Source: Castanea sativa (Eukaryota; Streptophyta; Magnoliopsida; Fagales; Fagaceae). From it: DNA of 64,000 nt. The notes beneath the pieces were generated by a model. The model saw nothing but the letters and a program-made list of their open reading frames with translations, made no database searches and was not told the DNA's origin. The DNA lies in assembly GCF_040712315.1 (NCBI RefSeq), contig NC_134019.1, forward strand, positions 36,354,873 through 36,418,872. Reading direction: 5' to 3'. Shown in pieces: positions 12,177 through 23,525 of this stretch. The position numbers and the translations under genes are program-made. The first letter of the stretch is position 1. The number at the start of each line of letters is the position of its first letter.

Positions 12177-13017
12177 TCAAAACTAATATAAACTGCAAAT
12201 ATATAAACAAAGACCATGATATCAAGAAGAAATACCAAATTTCAAATTTGAGTAGCAATATGATTTTCTCGTAGTAATAACAATATAGACAATTCAAAAT
12301 ATGGAACAATATCAAAATTATAATATACCTAATTCCATTATCTTTTATATTGAATCCAAACAAATAATTGATTGACATTAATCCAAAAAAATAATTAATC
12401 AACCAAAAATCATAACTTTTAATAAGGAAACAAAAAATCACATGAACCTAAATAAAAAACATTTAAGGTGAAGAATTAAGATCAATCTACTGAGACGCAA
12501 ATACCAAAAACCTCAAAACTTAAAATTTCAAAATTCATAGAATCCCCAAATTCTACTTCAAAACTAAACCAAATTCATCAAATTTATATATAATATGCCA
12601 AATAAAAATTTATGGTTCTTTAGCCTGTAAAACATAGGTTGTAGCTTTGATTTTTTGCCAAAAAAATAGAGATGTTTTATCTACCATGTATAATAAAAAT
12701 AATAATTAGTAGAAATTTCAACCCAAAAACTAAACTCACGAAAACAATGTCAATATAAATATGAAGATTAACCCAAATACTCAAAAGAAAATCAATTATA
12801 AATATAACAAAAGAATAAGATAGAAAGAAAATCTTAGGCACATATGAAAACAAATAAAAAATTCGACATGAAAGATAAAATTCATTAATAACAATATAAA
12901 CAAATATCCACATATGTTGAATTGAAACTTTATTAATAATAACAATATAAACAAATTCGACATAAAATTCATTAATCAGAGAAGAAAGTTGAATCAAATT
13001 GCTTGCATTTTTATTTA

Positions 13018-14287
13018 TTTATTTATGGGTAAACTACATATTTGGTCCCTATCATTTACACTGTATTTCAATTTAGTCTCTAACTTTTCAATTTTGTCAA
13101 TTTGGTCACTAACCTTTCTGTGTTGTGTCAATTTAGTCTCCACCATTACCTTTTGGATGGAAATTGCTGACGTGGAAAATGGTCAAATAAAAAAAATTGT
13201 TTATTGCCACATTGACTGCCACCTAGTCTAATATGTCAGAATAATCTTAAATAAAAAAGAAAAAAAAGTTAAGTGAGTAATTTTTGGGATCAAAATTCCT
13301 AACCCATGATTACTTCACATTTTTTTCTTTTTTCTTAAACCAAGATCAATATTTTTGTTTGATAAGAAAGCTTCTTGATTTCATTAAACAACGGTAAACT
13401 TAAATTAAATCCAAAATCCCTGCCTCCCTAAAATTCAAAATCCTCAACAGTGAGGACGACAACACCTTTTACCTTACAGCAGTTCCTTCTCCTTCCAGCA
13501 ACGCCTTCTCTATACCAGCGACACCAGGCCTTCTCCTCGCTAGTTTGTTTTCAACCCGTCAAGCCATTCAAACTCTATGAGTACACAAACCCACTTGCTA
13601 TTCTTACTCCTTTTCGATGATGGCGACAATAGTGGCCTTAGCAAAGACTTTCTTCCTTGTACTTAAAAAGTGCAGCACCTGCACTCCAAGCAAAAAAAAA
13701 AAGCATGTCTCCCTTGCATAGAATACCCAAAAGATGAAAATTTTATTATGAGTATAAAATTAAAGAAGAAACCATGATTTTTAAAAAACCATAAGTAACA
13801 GAAAGAATGAAAGAAAGATAGATACAAATTTTGATGTACATAGCATATTTGTTTATGTAGATGTGTTCTCCAAGCAAAGAACTTTTGTTTTCAGAGAAAG
13901 CATTAGACAAGTGGGTGGGTAGCCATTAGAGAGCAAAAGGTTGAAGGGATGCCGGTGGTGAAAACTAGGTGGAGATGTTATGGTGTTCTAATTTAGTTTA
14001 AGTATTTTAAAATCTTAATGAATACTTTAAATCTGACTTGTTATTATTTTATGTGTATTTTAGTATTTTTTAAAAAGCTGATGTATATTGTTCCATACCA
14101 ACAATTTGTAAAATAATTTGTGGCTATAGCCACGTCAACAGTTTCCATCCAAGAGATAACAGCAAGAATTAAATCTACACAACACTAAAAGTTTAGGGAC
14201 CAAATTGACACAATTGAAATGTTAGAAACTAAATTGAAATATAGTGTAAAGGATAGAGACCAAATATGTAATCTATCCTTTATTTAT
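13018..14287. mobile_element. Non-autonomous Mutator-like element with long TIRs and 9-bp duplication
   Basis: The element is 13027-14278 (1252 bp). The left end GGGTAAACTACATATTTGGTC pairs with the reverse complement of the right end, GGATAGATTACATATTTGGTC. Similarity continues inward for roughly 150 bases (TTTGGTCC, AATTTAGTCTC, GATGGAAATTGCTGACGTGG). Identical 9-base TTTATTTAT copies flank it (13018-13026 and 14279-14287), the size Mutator transposases make, although this target is simple sequence. The interior has no transposase. A somewhat GC-richer part at 13420-13630 may be captured DNA. Single-ended relatives occur at 29140-29367 and about 60985-61110. Confidence 0.8.
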
Positions 14288-14407
14288 TTTTACGTTAGTC
14301 TCTCTTTTTCTTTTTCTTTTTCTAATCCTAAAGTGAAGTTAAGTTTAAAGTTTTAAGGTAGTAATTGTTAAGGTTTTGAGGAGGGAAAAAAGACTCCTGA
14401 TAGGAGT

Positions 14408-14456
<49 letters not shown>

Positions 14457-14889
14457 CTTAATCCCAACTTCTTCTTTTTTGTTACATGAGTCTCTTTCTT
14501 TGTTTCTTTTCTTTTTTTAAAATCCTAAAGTGAAGTTAAGTTTAGAGTTTTGAGGTGGTAACTGTTAGGACTCTGAGGAGGGGAGAGAAAGTTCTCTCTT
14601 TTTCTTAATCTAATGTGAGTCTTTTTATATTTATTTTTAACACGAGTCTCTTTTTTTCTTTGTTTTTTTTTAGTCCTATCAGAACTTTTGTTTTTATATA
14701 GATTATTAACGTTTGAGTTTAAGTTTAAGTTGAAGTTTAAGTTGGACTTATTAGAAAGGTAGAGTTTCACTCCTTATTAAGTTTTAATTAAAAAAAAATA
14801 ATTTTATTTTAAAAAAAATGATAATGATGAGTTTGAGTTTAAATTGGACTTGTTAGAGAGATAGAGTTTCACTCCTTATTAAGTTTGAA

Positions 14890-14947
<58 letters not shown>
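14288..14947. repeat. Local tandem duplications with (CT)n and (TA)n
   Basis: TCCTAAAGTGAAGTTAAGTTT recurs at 14325 and 14523 (period about 198). A second unit, GTTTGAGTTTAA...GTAGAGTTTCACTCC, recurs at about 14712 and 14829 (period about 117). (CT)n lies at 14411-14453 and (TA)n at 14892-14947. No gene is seen. Confidence 0.75.
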
Positions 14948-14949
<2 letters not shown>

Positions 14950-17900
14950 TGATTATCATAAAATATATTGTATCATTATTTTTTTTAATTCTATAATTTA
15001 AAAGGAGGAAGCCAAGAAGTTAAAAATATTGAGATAGATAGCAGTTTTTTTTTTCTTTCTTCTTCTTTTTTACAAAAAAAAATACTTGTGTAACTTTTTC
15101 CAAATAATGTAAAATTTCTATAGGATAAAATTAATTTTTGATAGGGACCTAGTTGTTCAAGTTAGATTTTGGGTAAGTTTTACAAAACCTTTTTTTCTTC
15201 ATAATAATGGTTAACTAAACCCACTATTGAATCATAGTATTTCTTTTCTACAATCATCATGCTCGCCAAATATTTAGATGATCTATCATTCTTATCAAAT
15301 ATCAAGATAATTAGGCATTAAAAACTCACTCATTTATGAAGAGCTCTTATACTCTTCTCTCTTTTTTTTTTTTTTTTTTTTTTTTTGTATTCTAAAATAT
15401 ATTAAATGAATAATCTTATAGATTTAAAAAATAAATAGCAACCCATTGTAGTAAAAAAATTTATATGATTAGTCCATAATAGATATTTGATACAAATGTT
15501 TGTAAAACAAAAATATAAATAAAAAGATTGGTAACAATATTTGTGAACTAATGCATACTATCTCACTTTTAATATGAGACAAAATGAATATTTGACAGAG
15601 ATTAGGTTCAAGTTAGACTTTGGGTGGCTTTTACAAAAAGTTATATTGCTCAATACTTGTTTTTGGAGTACATGATAATGATTTGCTAAAGCTATTGTTG
15701 GAAAAAATTCCTTTCCAACAATTATCATACTAACCGAATATTAAGGTGATATGTTATTCTTTTTTAATACCAATGTGATTGGGCATTAGCAACTCACTTG
15801 CTTTTTAGCCTTTTGTTTTCGTGTTCTCAAATATACCAAAGGACTAACCTTATAGATTTAACATTAGGGAAAAACTTTGGTATAATACCCTAAGTGCAAT
15901 TCATTAGGTTCCCTAATTAAATTCAAGTACATGGTTGTATTAACCAATACAATACAATCGGTTATTATTATTTCCAACAACAATTTAATTCAATGTAGTG
16001 ATGCATTTCAATTTAATTGAGGAATTTAATATACAACACCTAAGGTACTATATATAAGTTTTACCCTTAATAATAAATGACAATTGATTATTTTGAAATT
16101 TTGCGTGTAAGTAAACTATAATTGATATCAAATAAATACATGGATTAAAGAAAAAAGTGATTTATAAAAAGTAATTGAGTGATATAACTTTAATCAAAGC
16201 TACAAAAAATTTAACATATACCAAACAATTTAGCAGTAATATATCTCAAAAAATATGATATTAATTTAAGTGCAATAAAAGTTTACTACATTTAACATCT
16301 ATATGACAAATTTTTAGCAAGCAACAAAACTTATTTATGAATAGCAATATAAAAATACATATATAAACAAATTTGTTGAAACAATTAATGACACTTACGG
16401 CAAGAAGAATCCAATTTTGGTTTCAAAACACACCTAGACAAGCCTCCAAGTTAGCCTCAAATTTTAATTTTGTTATAACTACGTTAATGTGGAATTCATC
16501 TGCAACTTTCACTATATATAGCATTGTTATCAATTGTACCAAATAAGAAATGCATCCTCTATCTCAAAAGAAACAAAAAAAGGAAAGAACAAAATAAGGA
16601 AATAAGCAAGGTATTATTCTTGCTTGCCATAATTTCAAAAAAAAAATTGAATATTTAAAACTTGAAACTTATCTTTCATGTGTCCAAATCTATTAAAAAA
16701 ACATTGTCTATAAAAATTGTCAATCTTTATCGGCTCAAACTTTACTAATAGACTTTCTAAAAAAAAACTTTACTAATAGACTAGTATGTAGCCTTATGCA
16801 TATGCACGGATATAATTAAAAAAATCATAATTATACAATTCAAAAAAGAAAATTAGAAGAGGTTTAAATTATACAAGCTTATACTTTTTTTAAACCATAC
16901 ATTTTTAAAATATGTAATGGTTTCTCATTATATATGATTTTATAATTTAATTGGTTTTAGACTTTTTGGTTTTTGCACCTAATAATTCACTTGTCAAAAA
17001 ATTAAAAACTTAGATGGACACGTGACAAAAAATTAGACTTCAATTGAAATCCAATTTAGAATCTAATTGGATTTGTACTCTTCAATTTTTAGACTCAATA
17101 ATTCACTTAGTTTATTAAAAATTAGATGAGACACGTGACGAAAAACTGAGAATTGTGAATTATGCTTTGCCAACCTTCCATTTGCATTGAGCCACCAAAT
17201 CTTGACAAAACATGTAAATATATAATTTTAAGAATTTTCTTTTATCTTAGCGTATGATGCAATAGATAACATAACATAATTTTCATTCATTCTAATTATC
17301 TTGTGCCTTTAGTGCAAGATAACTTTCATTTGCTCTAAAGAAGTTGTTTTGTTCCCAGGGTTCACTAACACACTAATGGCCTCTTAATAAAAATTCGGTA
17401 ATAATAGGATAGCAATTGTGTGATCATAGATTAATGCTAATTGTGGCATATTTTTAATAGATAAAAGTCATATTATATTATTTACATAATCATTCTTTGT
17501 CACTAAAAAAGAGATATGACCTAATTAATTTTCTTTAGTTTGAGTATATTTTAAGTTATTATTAGTTAATTTAACTTGTTTCTTTTAGAAAACTAAAGTT
17601 CCGTTTAACACTTTTGCTTCAATACATTTTGAGTTATTATTTACGTTTATTTTAAGTTATTATGTACATAATCATGCTTTGTCACTGTAGGTTTTATTGG
17701 AAGTAGAATTTGAAAGGCATGAAGAATATTATGTTTGTCCCCCCCCCCCCCCCCCCCGGTTCCCTCTTTTCATTTTCTTTCTCTTTGAAAAACTCAAGTA
17801 TTAGACTAATGTGGTAAAAAAAGAAAAAAAGAAACAGGATTACCTTCATCATTATGATGCTCTTTCATGAAATTAGAATACCACAATTATTCATTTATTT

Positions 17901-18053
17901 AAAAACACTAAAAGAAGAAAGGCAAAAGGGAAAAAGAAGAAGAAGAAGAAGGAATCTATGATCCATAAGAAATCTTACCATATTTCTTCAATTCTTAATA
18001 TTCTTTTATAACAATAAAGAAAATAAGAAACAATATCAATACAAAGATACTTT
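14948..18053. other. AT-rich DNA with a degenerate duplication; no gene
   Basis: Blocks at about 15121-15345 and 15580-15810 share an ordered set of words (TTCAAGTTAGA.TTTGGGT, TTTTACAAAA, CAATCATCATGCT against CAATTATCATACT, AACTCACT), an old duplication. A second short direct repeat, with AATAATTCACTT and ACACGTGAC, is seen at about 16980-17150. There is a run of 19 C at 17739-17757. No coding region is supported. Confidence 0.5.
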
Positions 18054-18060
18054 GAAGAAG

Positions 18061-18855
18061 TGGATTTCTTTTTCTTTACATAAAATTGACTTAATCAAAT
18101 TTAAAAATTATGGGTACTTTGTTTTTTTTGAAGAAGTATGTTGTTCTTCTTCTGTAAAGGGATTTGCTTAATTCAAATGCCAAGCAAAGCATAAAGAGAT
18201 TCAATGTCCTTATTTGTAATAATAATTAATTAAGTATATTGTTTTTAAAGGATTGAGAAGGATACTTCTTTTTCTTTATGTAGAATCAACTCAATCAAAT
18301 TCAAAATTTATATGTATACTTTGTTTGTTTGAAGAAGTATATTGTTCTTTCTTTTGTAAAGGGGTTTGCATAATTCAAATGTCAAGCAAAGTATAAAGAG
18401 ATTCAACATCCTTATCTATAATAATAATTTTTTAAAAAAAGTATATTGTTTTTAAAGGATTAAGAAGAAGGGCAATTAGACCTTTTCATGTTGTGCTATA
18501 TTTTTTATCCAAGTTAATAGCAAACTTGATGTCAGGGTGCAAAGCGTAACAAGGATCATAGTTTTTAGTGCAAAACATGCATTGAAAAGTTTTGAGTGCA
18601 AAGTGTAATAAAAATATATAGTTTAGGGTGGTAAAGTGTAATTTCCTCTAAAAAAAAAAGTTGTTTAATGTCCATTGAATTAACATACACAACCTAAGAA
18701 TCAATTGAAGTTAAATGCGTGTAACTACTCAATCAATTTTTATTATTATTATACTTTGCTTGTTTGAAGAAGTTTATTGTTCTTTTATTTTGTAAGAGGG
18801 TTTGCATAATTCTAATGCCAAGCAAAGCATAAAGATTTTTAATGTCCTTTTCTCA
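18061..18855. repeat. Three-copy 200-bp tandem repeat interrupted by another repeat
   Basis: Unit 1 (18061-18260) and unit 2 (18261-18468) share TTCTTTTTCTTTA, GAAGAAGTAT, TTGTTCTT and AAGCATAAAGAGATTCAA. A partial third unit lies at 18725-18855. Between units 2 and 3 sits a sequence (about 18470-18724) related to 62445-62625, sharing AATTAG.CCTTTTCAT, GGTGCAAAG and AGTTTAGGG. An insertion into the tandem array is the likely history. Confidence 0.7.
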
Positions 18856-19509
18856 AAGGGGGAAAAAGCAATGAGAAGTGTATACATAGTTCAAGAAATC
18901 GCTCATTCTTCAACTGCAGAGACTTTTGAGAATTGTTTTACAGTTTGATTTAGTGTGAATGCTTCATGAAGGAGGAAATGATACCAAAAGGAAAAGTTCC
19001 ATGTAATTCAACCATCTTAGTGAAACAAGTTGACACCAAGGTAAAGTTGAGGCTATAGACCATCATTGATATTGATTGAGTTACTTAAGCGGTTAAACAG
19101 TGAGAACTGAGAAGAATCATACACATATTAAAGAAAGAGTTACATACTTACATTAGTTGCACAGGGCATGCTTTCATGTCTTTTAGTCAAAATATTAAAG
19201 AGCAACTATGCTCAACTTTAAAACTTACTCAGCTAAACCTTACCAATTAAAATGGGGTGGCTTTAAACATCTTAATCTACCAACTGAGGTTATATAACCC
19301 AATTTTTTTATTTTAGATGAGGTGAGTCAAGAAACACGAATCATCATAAGCTAATCAAATGCGCACATTGATTGATTATCTACCAAGTATGCTAAGCAGG
19401 CAACACCACTTAGAAGTTCAATCAGTTCTTAAATCACCATCTAGCTAAAAATCAAACCATCCAATTACATTAAGAGATTATTAGACCAAACCCAGAAGAT
19501 TAAGAAATA
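18856..19509. other. Intergenic DNA, no gene recognised
   Basis: No open frame of note, and no repeat partner was found elsewhere in the window. Confidence 0.45.
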
Positions 19510-20195
19510 TATGAGTGGTTAGTAAATCAAAATGGCTCTCCGTTCCCATCTTGATCCAAGTTATAGAGATTAAACCTCTTATTTGGAGCATATCCTTTTT
19601 ATCTGTCATGTGTCTAAACAAACTCAGTCAAAACCCCATATATGTTTCCAGATTGCGCATGCATTTTGCCTCCAACAACAAAGCTTTGGATTTTCTTTTC
19701 TATGTCAATCCAACTCATACTTGTTTCTTTTGCCACCCCCTTCTACCTAGTGCTCTTAATAGTCCTTTCTCTCTTGGCTTTCTTTGAGCAATTTTAGAAC
19801 CACAAACAATCACATAACTTTTGCTATAACTCACCATGTGGTGAGTTACGAGTGGAGGAGGTGTAGACCCACATGGACCCTTCACTCTTTTTTTACTACT
19901 TACAACTTACCACGTGATGAGTTGTGATAAAAGTTGTGTAATTGTTTGTGGTCCTAGCATTTTTCGCTTCCAGGTGCTGCCAAAATCAACTGATCTGTAG
20001 AATATTTTCTGATTTTGAATCACCATTAATGCTACAAGCACCGAGCAATGTTTGCCAAACATCCATACCAGGGATTTCTGGTGATCCATCAATAAAACTA
20101 AAACTGCTGTTTTAAGAGCGAAGTCCAACAAGCCAATGATTCAAAATGGTTGTGTACTGGTTTAAGAAAATCCTGCTCATGGAAGCAGCACCTAT
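19510..20195 (-). pseudogene. Pentatricopeptide repeat (PPR, E-type) protein fragment
   Basis: Read on the minus strand, 20195-20135 gives FLKPVHNHFESL, and about 20088-19986 gives SFIDGSPEIPGMDVWQTLLG then ACSINGD. This is the classic end of a PPR tract entering the E domain. After a MITE (19796-19956) the E motif continues as KETSMSWIDIEKK and FVVGGKMH near 19720-19630, then decays through stops. Frames change several times and nothing upstream of 20195 was recognised, so only the last part of a gene remains. Intact family members are organelle RNA-binding proteins used in RNA editing. Recognition rests on motif memory over short stretches. Confidence 0.7.
19788..19964. mobile_element. hAT-like MITE inside the PPR pseudogene
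   Basis: The element is 19796-19956 (161 bp). The left end AGAACCACAAACAATCACAT matches the reverse complement of the right end, TAGGACCACAAACAATTACA, and similarity runs about 50 bases into each arm, so the element is nearly a complete hairpin. The 8-base flanks GCAATTTT (19788-19795) and GCATTTTT (19957-19964) differ at one position, as expected for an aged hAT target duplication. Confidence 0.85.
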
Positions 20196-21769
20196 ATATT
20201 GAGTCTCCTATGACAGCACCTTTTTCTTTTTTTATTTTTTTGTTATTTCCATTAGTTAATTTGATTAAATCATCTTTTCTCTCTATATGGTTATGGATGA
20301 CGGTGCTATTATTTGAGAGTCCCTGTCCCAGTGCAAAGATTTAAACAAGCAGTGTTCACCACCATTGTTATACACAAATAAAAAATAATCGAATATTTTT
20401 TTTCAAGAAAAAAAATCAATAAAGAGACATTACATATACATAGGCCAATGGAACTTTCAGCTTTTCATTGACTTCCTGATTGACTTAATGGATGAGTTGA
20501 TGAAACTGTTCCCAGCAGCAAGATCTCTATCAAAATCATCATCACCATTTACCGAATAGCATATGTTCATTCTGTAATTTCAATCTCATATCTCTCAATT
20601 AAATATGCGATTAACATAATTTGTTAGGCTACAGTCTCATGACCAATATCCAACAGATCTCAGATAAAAAATAAATAAATAAAAGGGGACTACAAGAATT
20701 ATTTGCAGTGGCACTCAAATAATTCTTGAAGTTCAAAATATGTCCTACAATCCTATTATATTGGAATTATTCAATTAAAATTTAATATTTATTTGCGACA
20801 TGGCTATATGGCTAGAAATTTTTGGTGGCCCAAGAGAAAAACACCAGAGCCCGCTTATTTTTCATCATTCCTTTTTCTCCAATCAAACACTCATAAAATT
20901 AGTTTTCTCTCAACTTTTCTATCCTTCTTGTTTCACCCAACCAATCACACCCTTACCCCCACCAAAAACATAGAAAGTAGATAGAAATGTTTTATTGAAT
21001 AGAGGAATTTAAGAGTGGAAGTATGATGTCTCAATTTGATTGATTATGTGATGTGTGTAGGTGTGCAATGAGGGTAGATCTGGACTTTATTAACAGTACA
21101 AGGAGTCTCAATTGTGATTAGTCATTTTGAGATATAGCGCAGAAATGACTAAAGTTTTTTCTTGGGTTGTTATAGGAAGTGAGCTTGAGAATAGTTTTCG
21201 AGTGATGGTTTAAGAGTACTCATAATAAGTGGGCTACTTTTAAAGATAAAGAGAAATACTTGAATGGGGATACAATTTTGGGGTGGAAACTATCGAAAAA
21301 AAAAAAATTGGGCTGGTTGGAAAGCAAATAGGAAAGAAGGAAGAGGATCACCAGGCCTAAATAGGAAGGAAGGAGTTTTGGACCTTCATACGACTTAAGC
21401 TTAATTTTGGCTTTGTAGACATTCCATTTTACAACTTGCATTTAACCAACATGTAGATCTTCAGATTTGTGATACAAAACAAATTTTGATTCTCTAACGA
21501 TCATAATGGTATGTCATGGGCTTTGATCGGACCACTTGATCAAAAGTCATTATACAAACAATTTTCAATGATCATGGCTCACCTACATAATGGGCCCGAT
21601 CTCATCCTATTTTAAACACTTAATTTTGATTGGTTCTCACAATAATTAATTTAAAATTAATTGTGTGTGATTTTTTATTGGATTTCATTTTACTTCATTT
21701 TTTAAAAAGAAATAATTAAAAAAAAATGTTTTCCTTTATGGCATCTTATCTAATTTTAAAAAAAAAAAA
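20196..21769. other. Intergenic DNA, one weak minus-strand small frame
   Basis: A 37-codon minus-strand frame from an ATG near 20567 to a stop near 20454 (MNICYSVNGDDDF at its start) reads like a possible terminal exon or gene relic, but no family is recognised. The rest shows nothing. Confidence 0.3.
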
Positions 21770-22510
21770 TTGAAGAGAGAAAAATGTGATCCATGAAAAA
21801 AATTTAAAAAAACATAAAAATGCTACAAAAAACGTTATTATTCTCAGAAGTAACTTGAATCGCATTTTTGGCCAGGAAAACGTTGAAATTTGATTTTCTC
21901 TATTTCTAGAAACGTTGTAGAGAATTGGATTTCCTTTTAGAAAACACTAATCCTAAATCAATAGGAATTTTGAGCAGAAAGTTATAGCCAAAATACAAAA
22001 CATGTGCAGAAGATAATACAAATTCAGCATCGTCTTCAATTTTCTTTCAAAATTTCTAGTGGGGATCAACATCAAATCTATTCAAGCTTATCTAATTGGC
22101 TTATCCATTCCCTTAGTTTTAGAAGAAAGCTTTTGAAAAATAAGTTGGAAAGAAAAATAGATACATTCTATGAAAAATTTCAAAAAACAGAAAAAATGCT
22201 CAAAAAACGTTACTATATTCAATAGCAACTTGAATTGCATTTTTGGCCTGGAAAAAGTTGAAAGTTGGTTTTCTCATTTTCTGGAAAAGTTGTAGAGAAT
22301 TGAATTTCCTTTCAAAAAATACCAATCTCAAATCAATTGAAATTTTGAGCAAAATGTTAGCTCCAAAATACGAAATAGGTGTAGAAGATAGTACAAGTTC
22401 AGTATCATTTTCAACTTCCTTTCAAAATTCAAATAGGGATCAACATCAACTCCATTCCAACTTATTTAAATAGGTTTATCTCCTCCCTTAACTTCAGAAG
22501 AAAGCTAATA
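21770..22510 (+). repeat. Two-copy 377-bp tandem repeat, probable LTR U3 region
   Basis: ACTTGAAT.GCATTTTTGGCC occurs at 21852 and 22229. The surrounding bases match in order (GTTGTAGAGAATTG, ATTTTGAGCA, GAAGATA.TACAA, GGGATCAACATCAA). A TATA box follows at 22526 and the repeat leads into the motif array of the 3-kb repeat, so it looks like a duplicated promoter-side segment of a long LTR. Confidence 0.7.
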
Positions 22511-22525
22511 AGCCATCTCTTTCCT

Positions 22526-22533
22526 TATAAATG
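22526..22533 (+). promoter_or_regulatory. Probable LTR TATA box
   Basis: TATAAATG, followed by GAGAAGACCTCTTCC, lies downstream of the 377-bp tandem repeat. It is a plausible start of the R region of the LTR-like sequence. Motif evidence only. Confidence 0.4.
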
Positions 22534-22740
22534 GAGAAGACCTCTTCCATTTTCTCCCCCCCCCCAATTCCCTTTGGAGAGCTAGTGAGAAAGCAAAAAG
22601 AAATGTTGTTGTGCAACTATTGTTCTTACTTTGGTTGTAGTTTAGTACTTCCTTGCTTTCTCTCTAGTCCTCTAAGTGATCACTTTCCCCTTTTAATTCA
22701 TGTTATATGCTGGAAAGTAGTTAATTATGTTTTTTGACTT

Positions 22741-23525
22741 TCTACACATGCTTGAATAAATGCTTACAAGTCATTATTTGTTTCTTTCATGATATGCTTG
22801 GATGAACATGCCTATATATCTCATTGATATTCCTTTTACATGCTTAGATGAACACTTCTAGGCTAATGTCCAACTTTCTTTTGAATGCTTAGATAAACAT
22901 GTCTAGGTAGTTGTTTTATTTATTTTTTAAATGCTTAAACGAATATGTCTAAGTAATAAATGCTTACAAGTCATTATTTGTTTCTTTCATGATATGCTTG
23001 GATGAACATGCCAATATATCTCATTGATATTCCTTTTACATGCTTAGATGAACACTTCTAGGCTAATGTCCAACTTTCTTTTGAATGCTTAGATGAACAT
23101 GTCTAGGTAGTTTTTTTAATTTTTAATTTTTTAAATGCTTAAACGAACATGTCTAAGTATTTTGATTTTTTCTTGATGAACATGTCTAGAGAAATAGCAT
23201 GACAATTCTCTGTTTTCCTTCACATGCTTGGATGAACACTTCTAAATTATTATTTGCTTTTCATAACATGCTTAGATGAACATGTCTAGGTAGTTGTTTC
23301 TCTCTTTATTGAATGCTTAGATGAACAAGTCTAATTAACATTATGTTTTTCGCTTAAATACTTGAATGAACATGTCCGTGGGATTTTTTTTTTTTGTTCT
23401 TCTCATGATTGCTTGGATGATTGGTATGTCTAAAAATAAATTTTCTTTTGCAATTATGTTGATGACAAATAACATGACAACTTTGTTTTCCTTCACATGC
23501 TTAGATGAACATGTCTAGGCCAAGA
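22741..23525 (+). repeat. Array of the motif TGCTTAGATGAACATGTCTAGG
   Basis: About a dozen variants of the motif (for example at 22840, 22890, 23040, 23088, 23270, 23310 and 23495) are separated by unequal spacers. One 200-bp block is duplicated outright (22755 to 22954, then 22955 on). The array leads into copy 2 of the 3-kb repeat and also occurs at the very start of the window, so it belongs to the transcribed part of the putative LTR. It is not a CRISPR: the spacers are themselves repeated and the genome is that of a plant. Confidence 0.8.

Larger units (their letters stand above)
11270..13017. other. Intergenic DNA with microsatellites
   Basis: It contains (GA)n at 11357-11390 and (TA)n at 12112-12167. 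A stretch at about 11780-12090 (AATGTGGGACTTCACTCACA and following CT-rich bases) looks like a fragment of a dispersed repeat. No coding region is supported. Confidence 0.5.

Noticed and set aside
12106..12441. 111-codon minus frame
   Set aside because: It runs through a (TA)n microsatellite; the C-terminal Tyr-Ile repeat is an artefact and no domain is present.
17739..17757. Run of 19 C as a regulatory or structural element
   Set aside because: Homopolymer length is prone to assembly error and nothing around it suggests function.
22741..23525. Repeated motif with spacers resembling a CRISPR array
   Set aside because: The spacers are themselves repeated or unequal, the motif belongs to an LTR-like repeat also at 1-90, and the DNA is plant nuclear.
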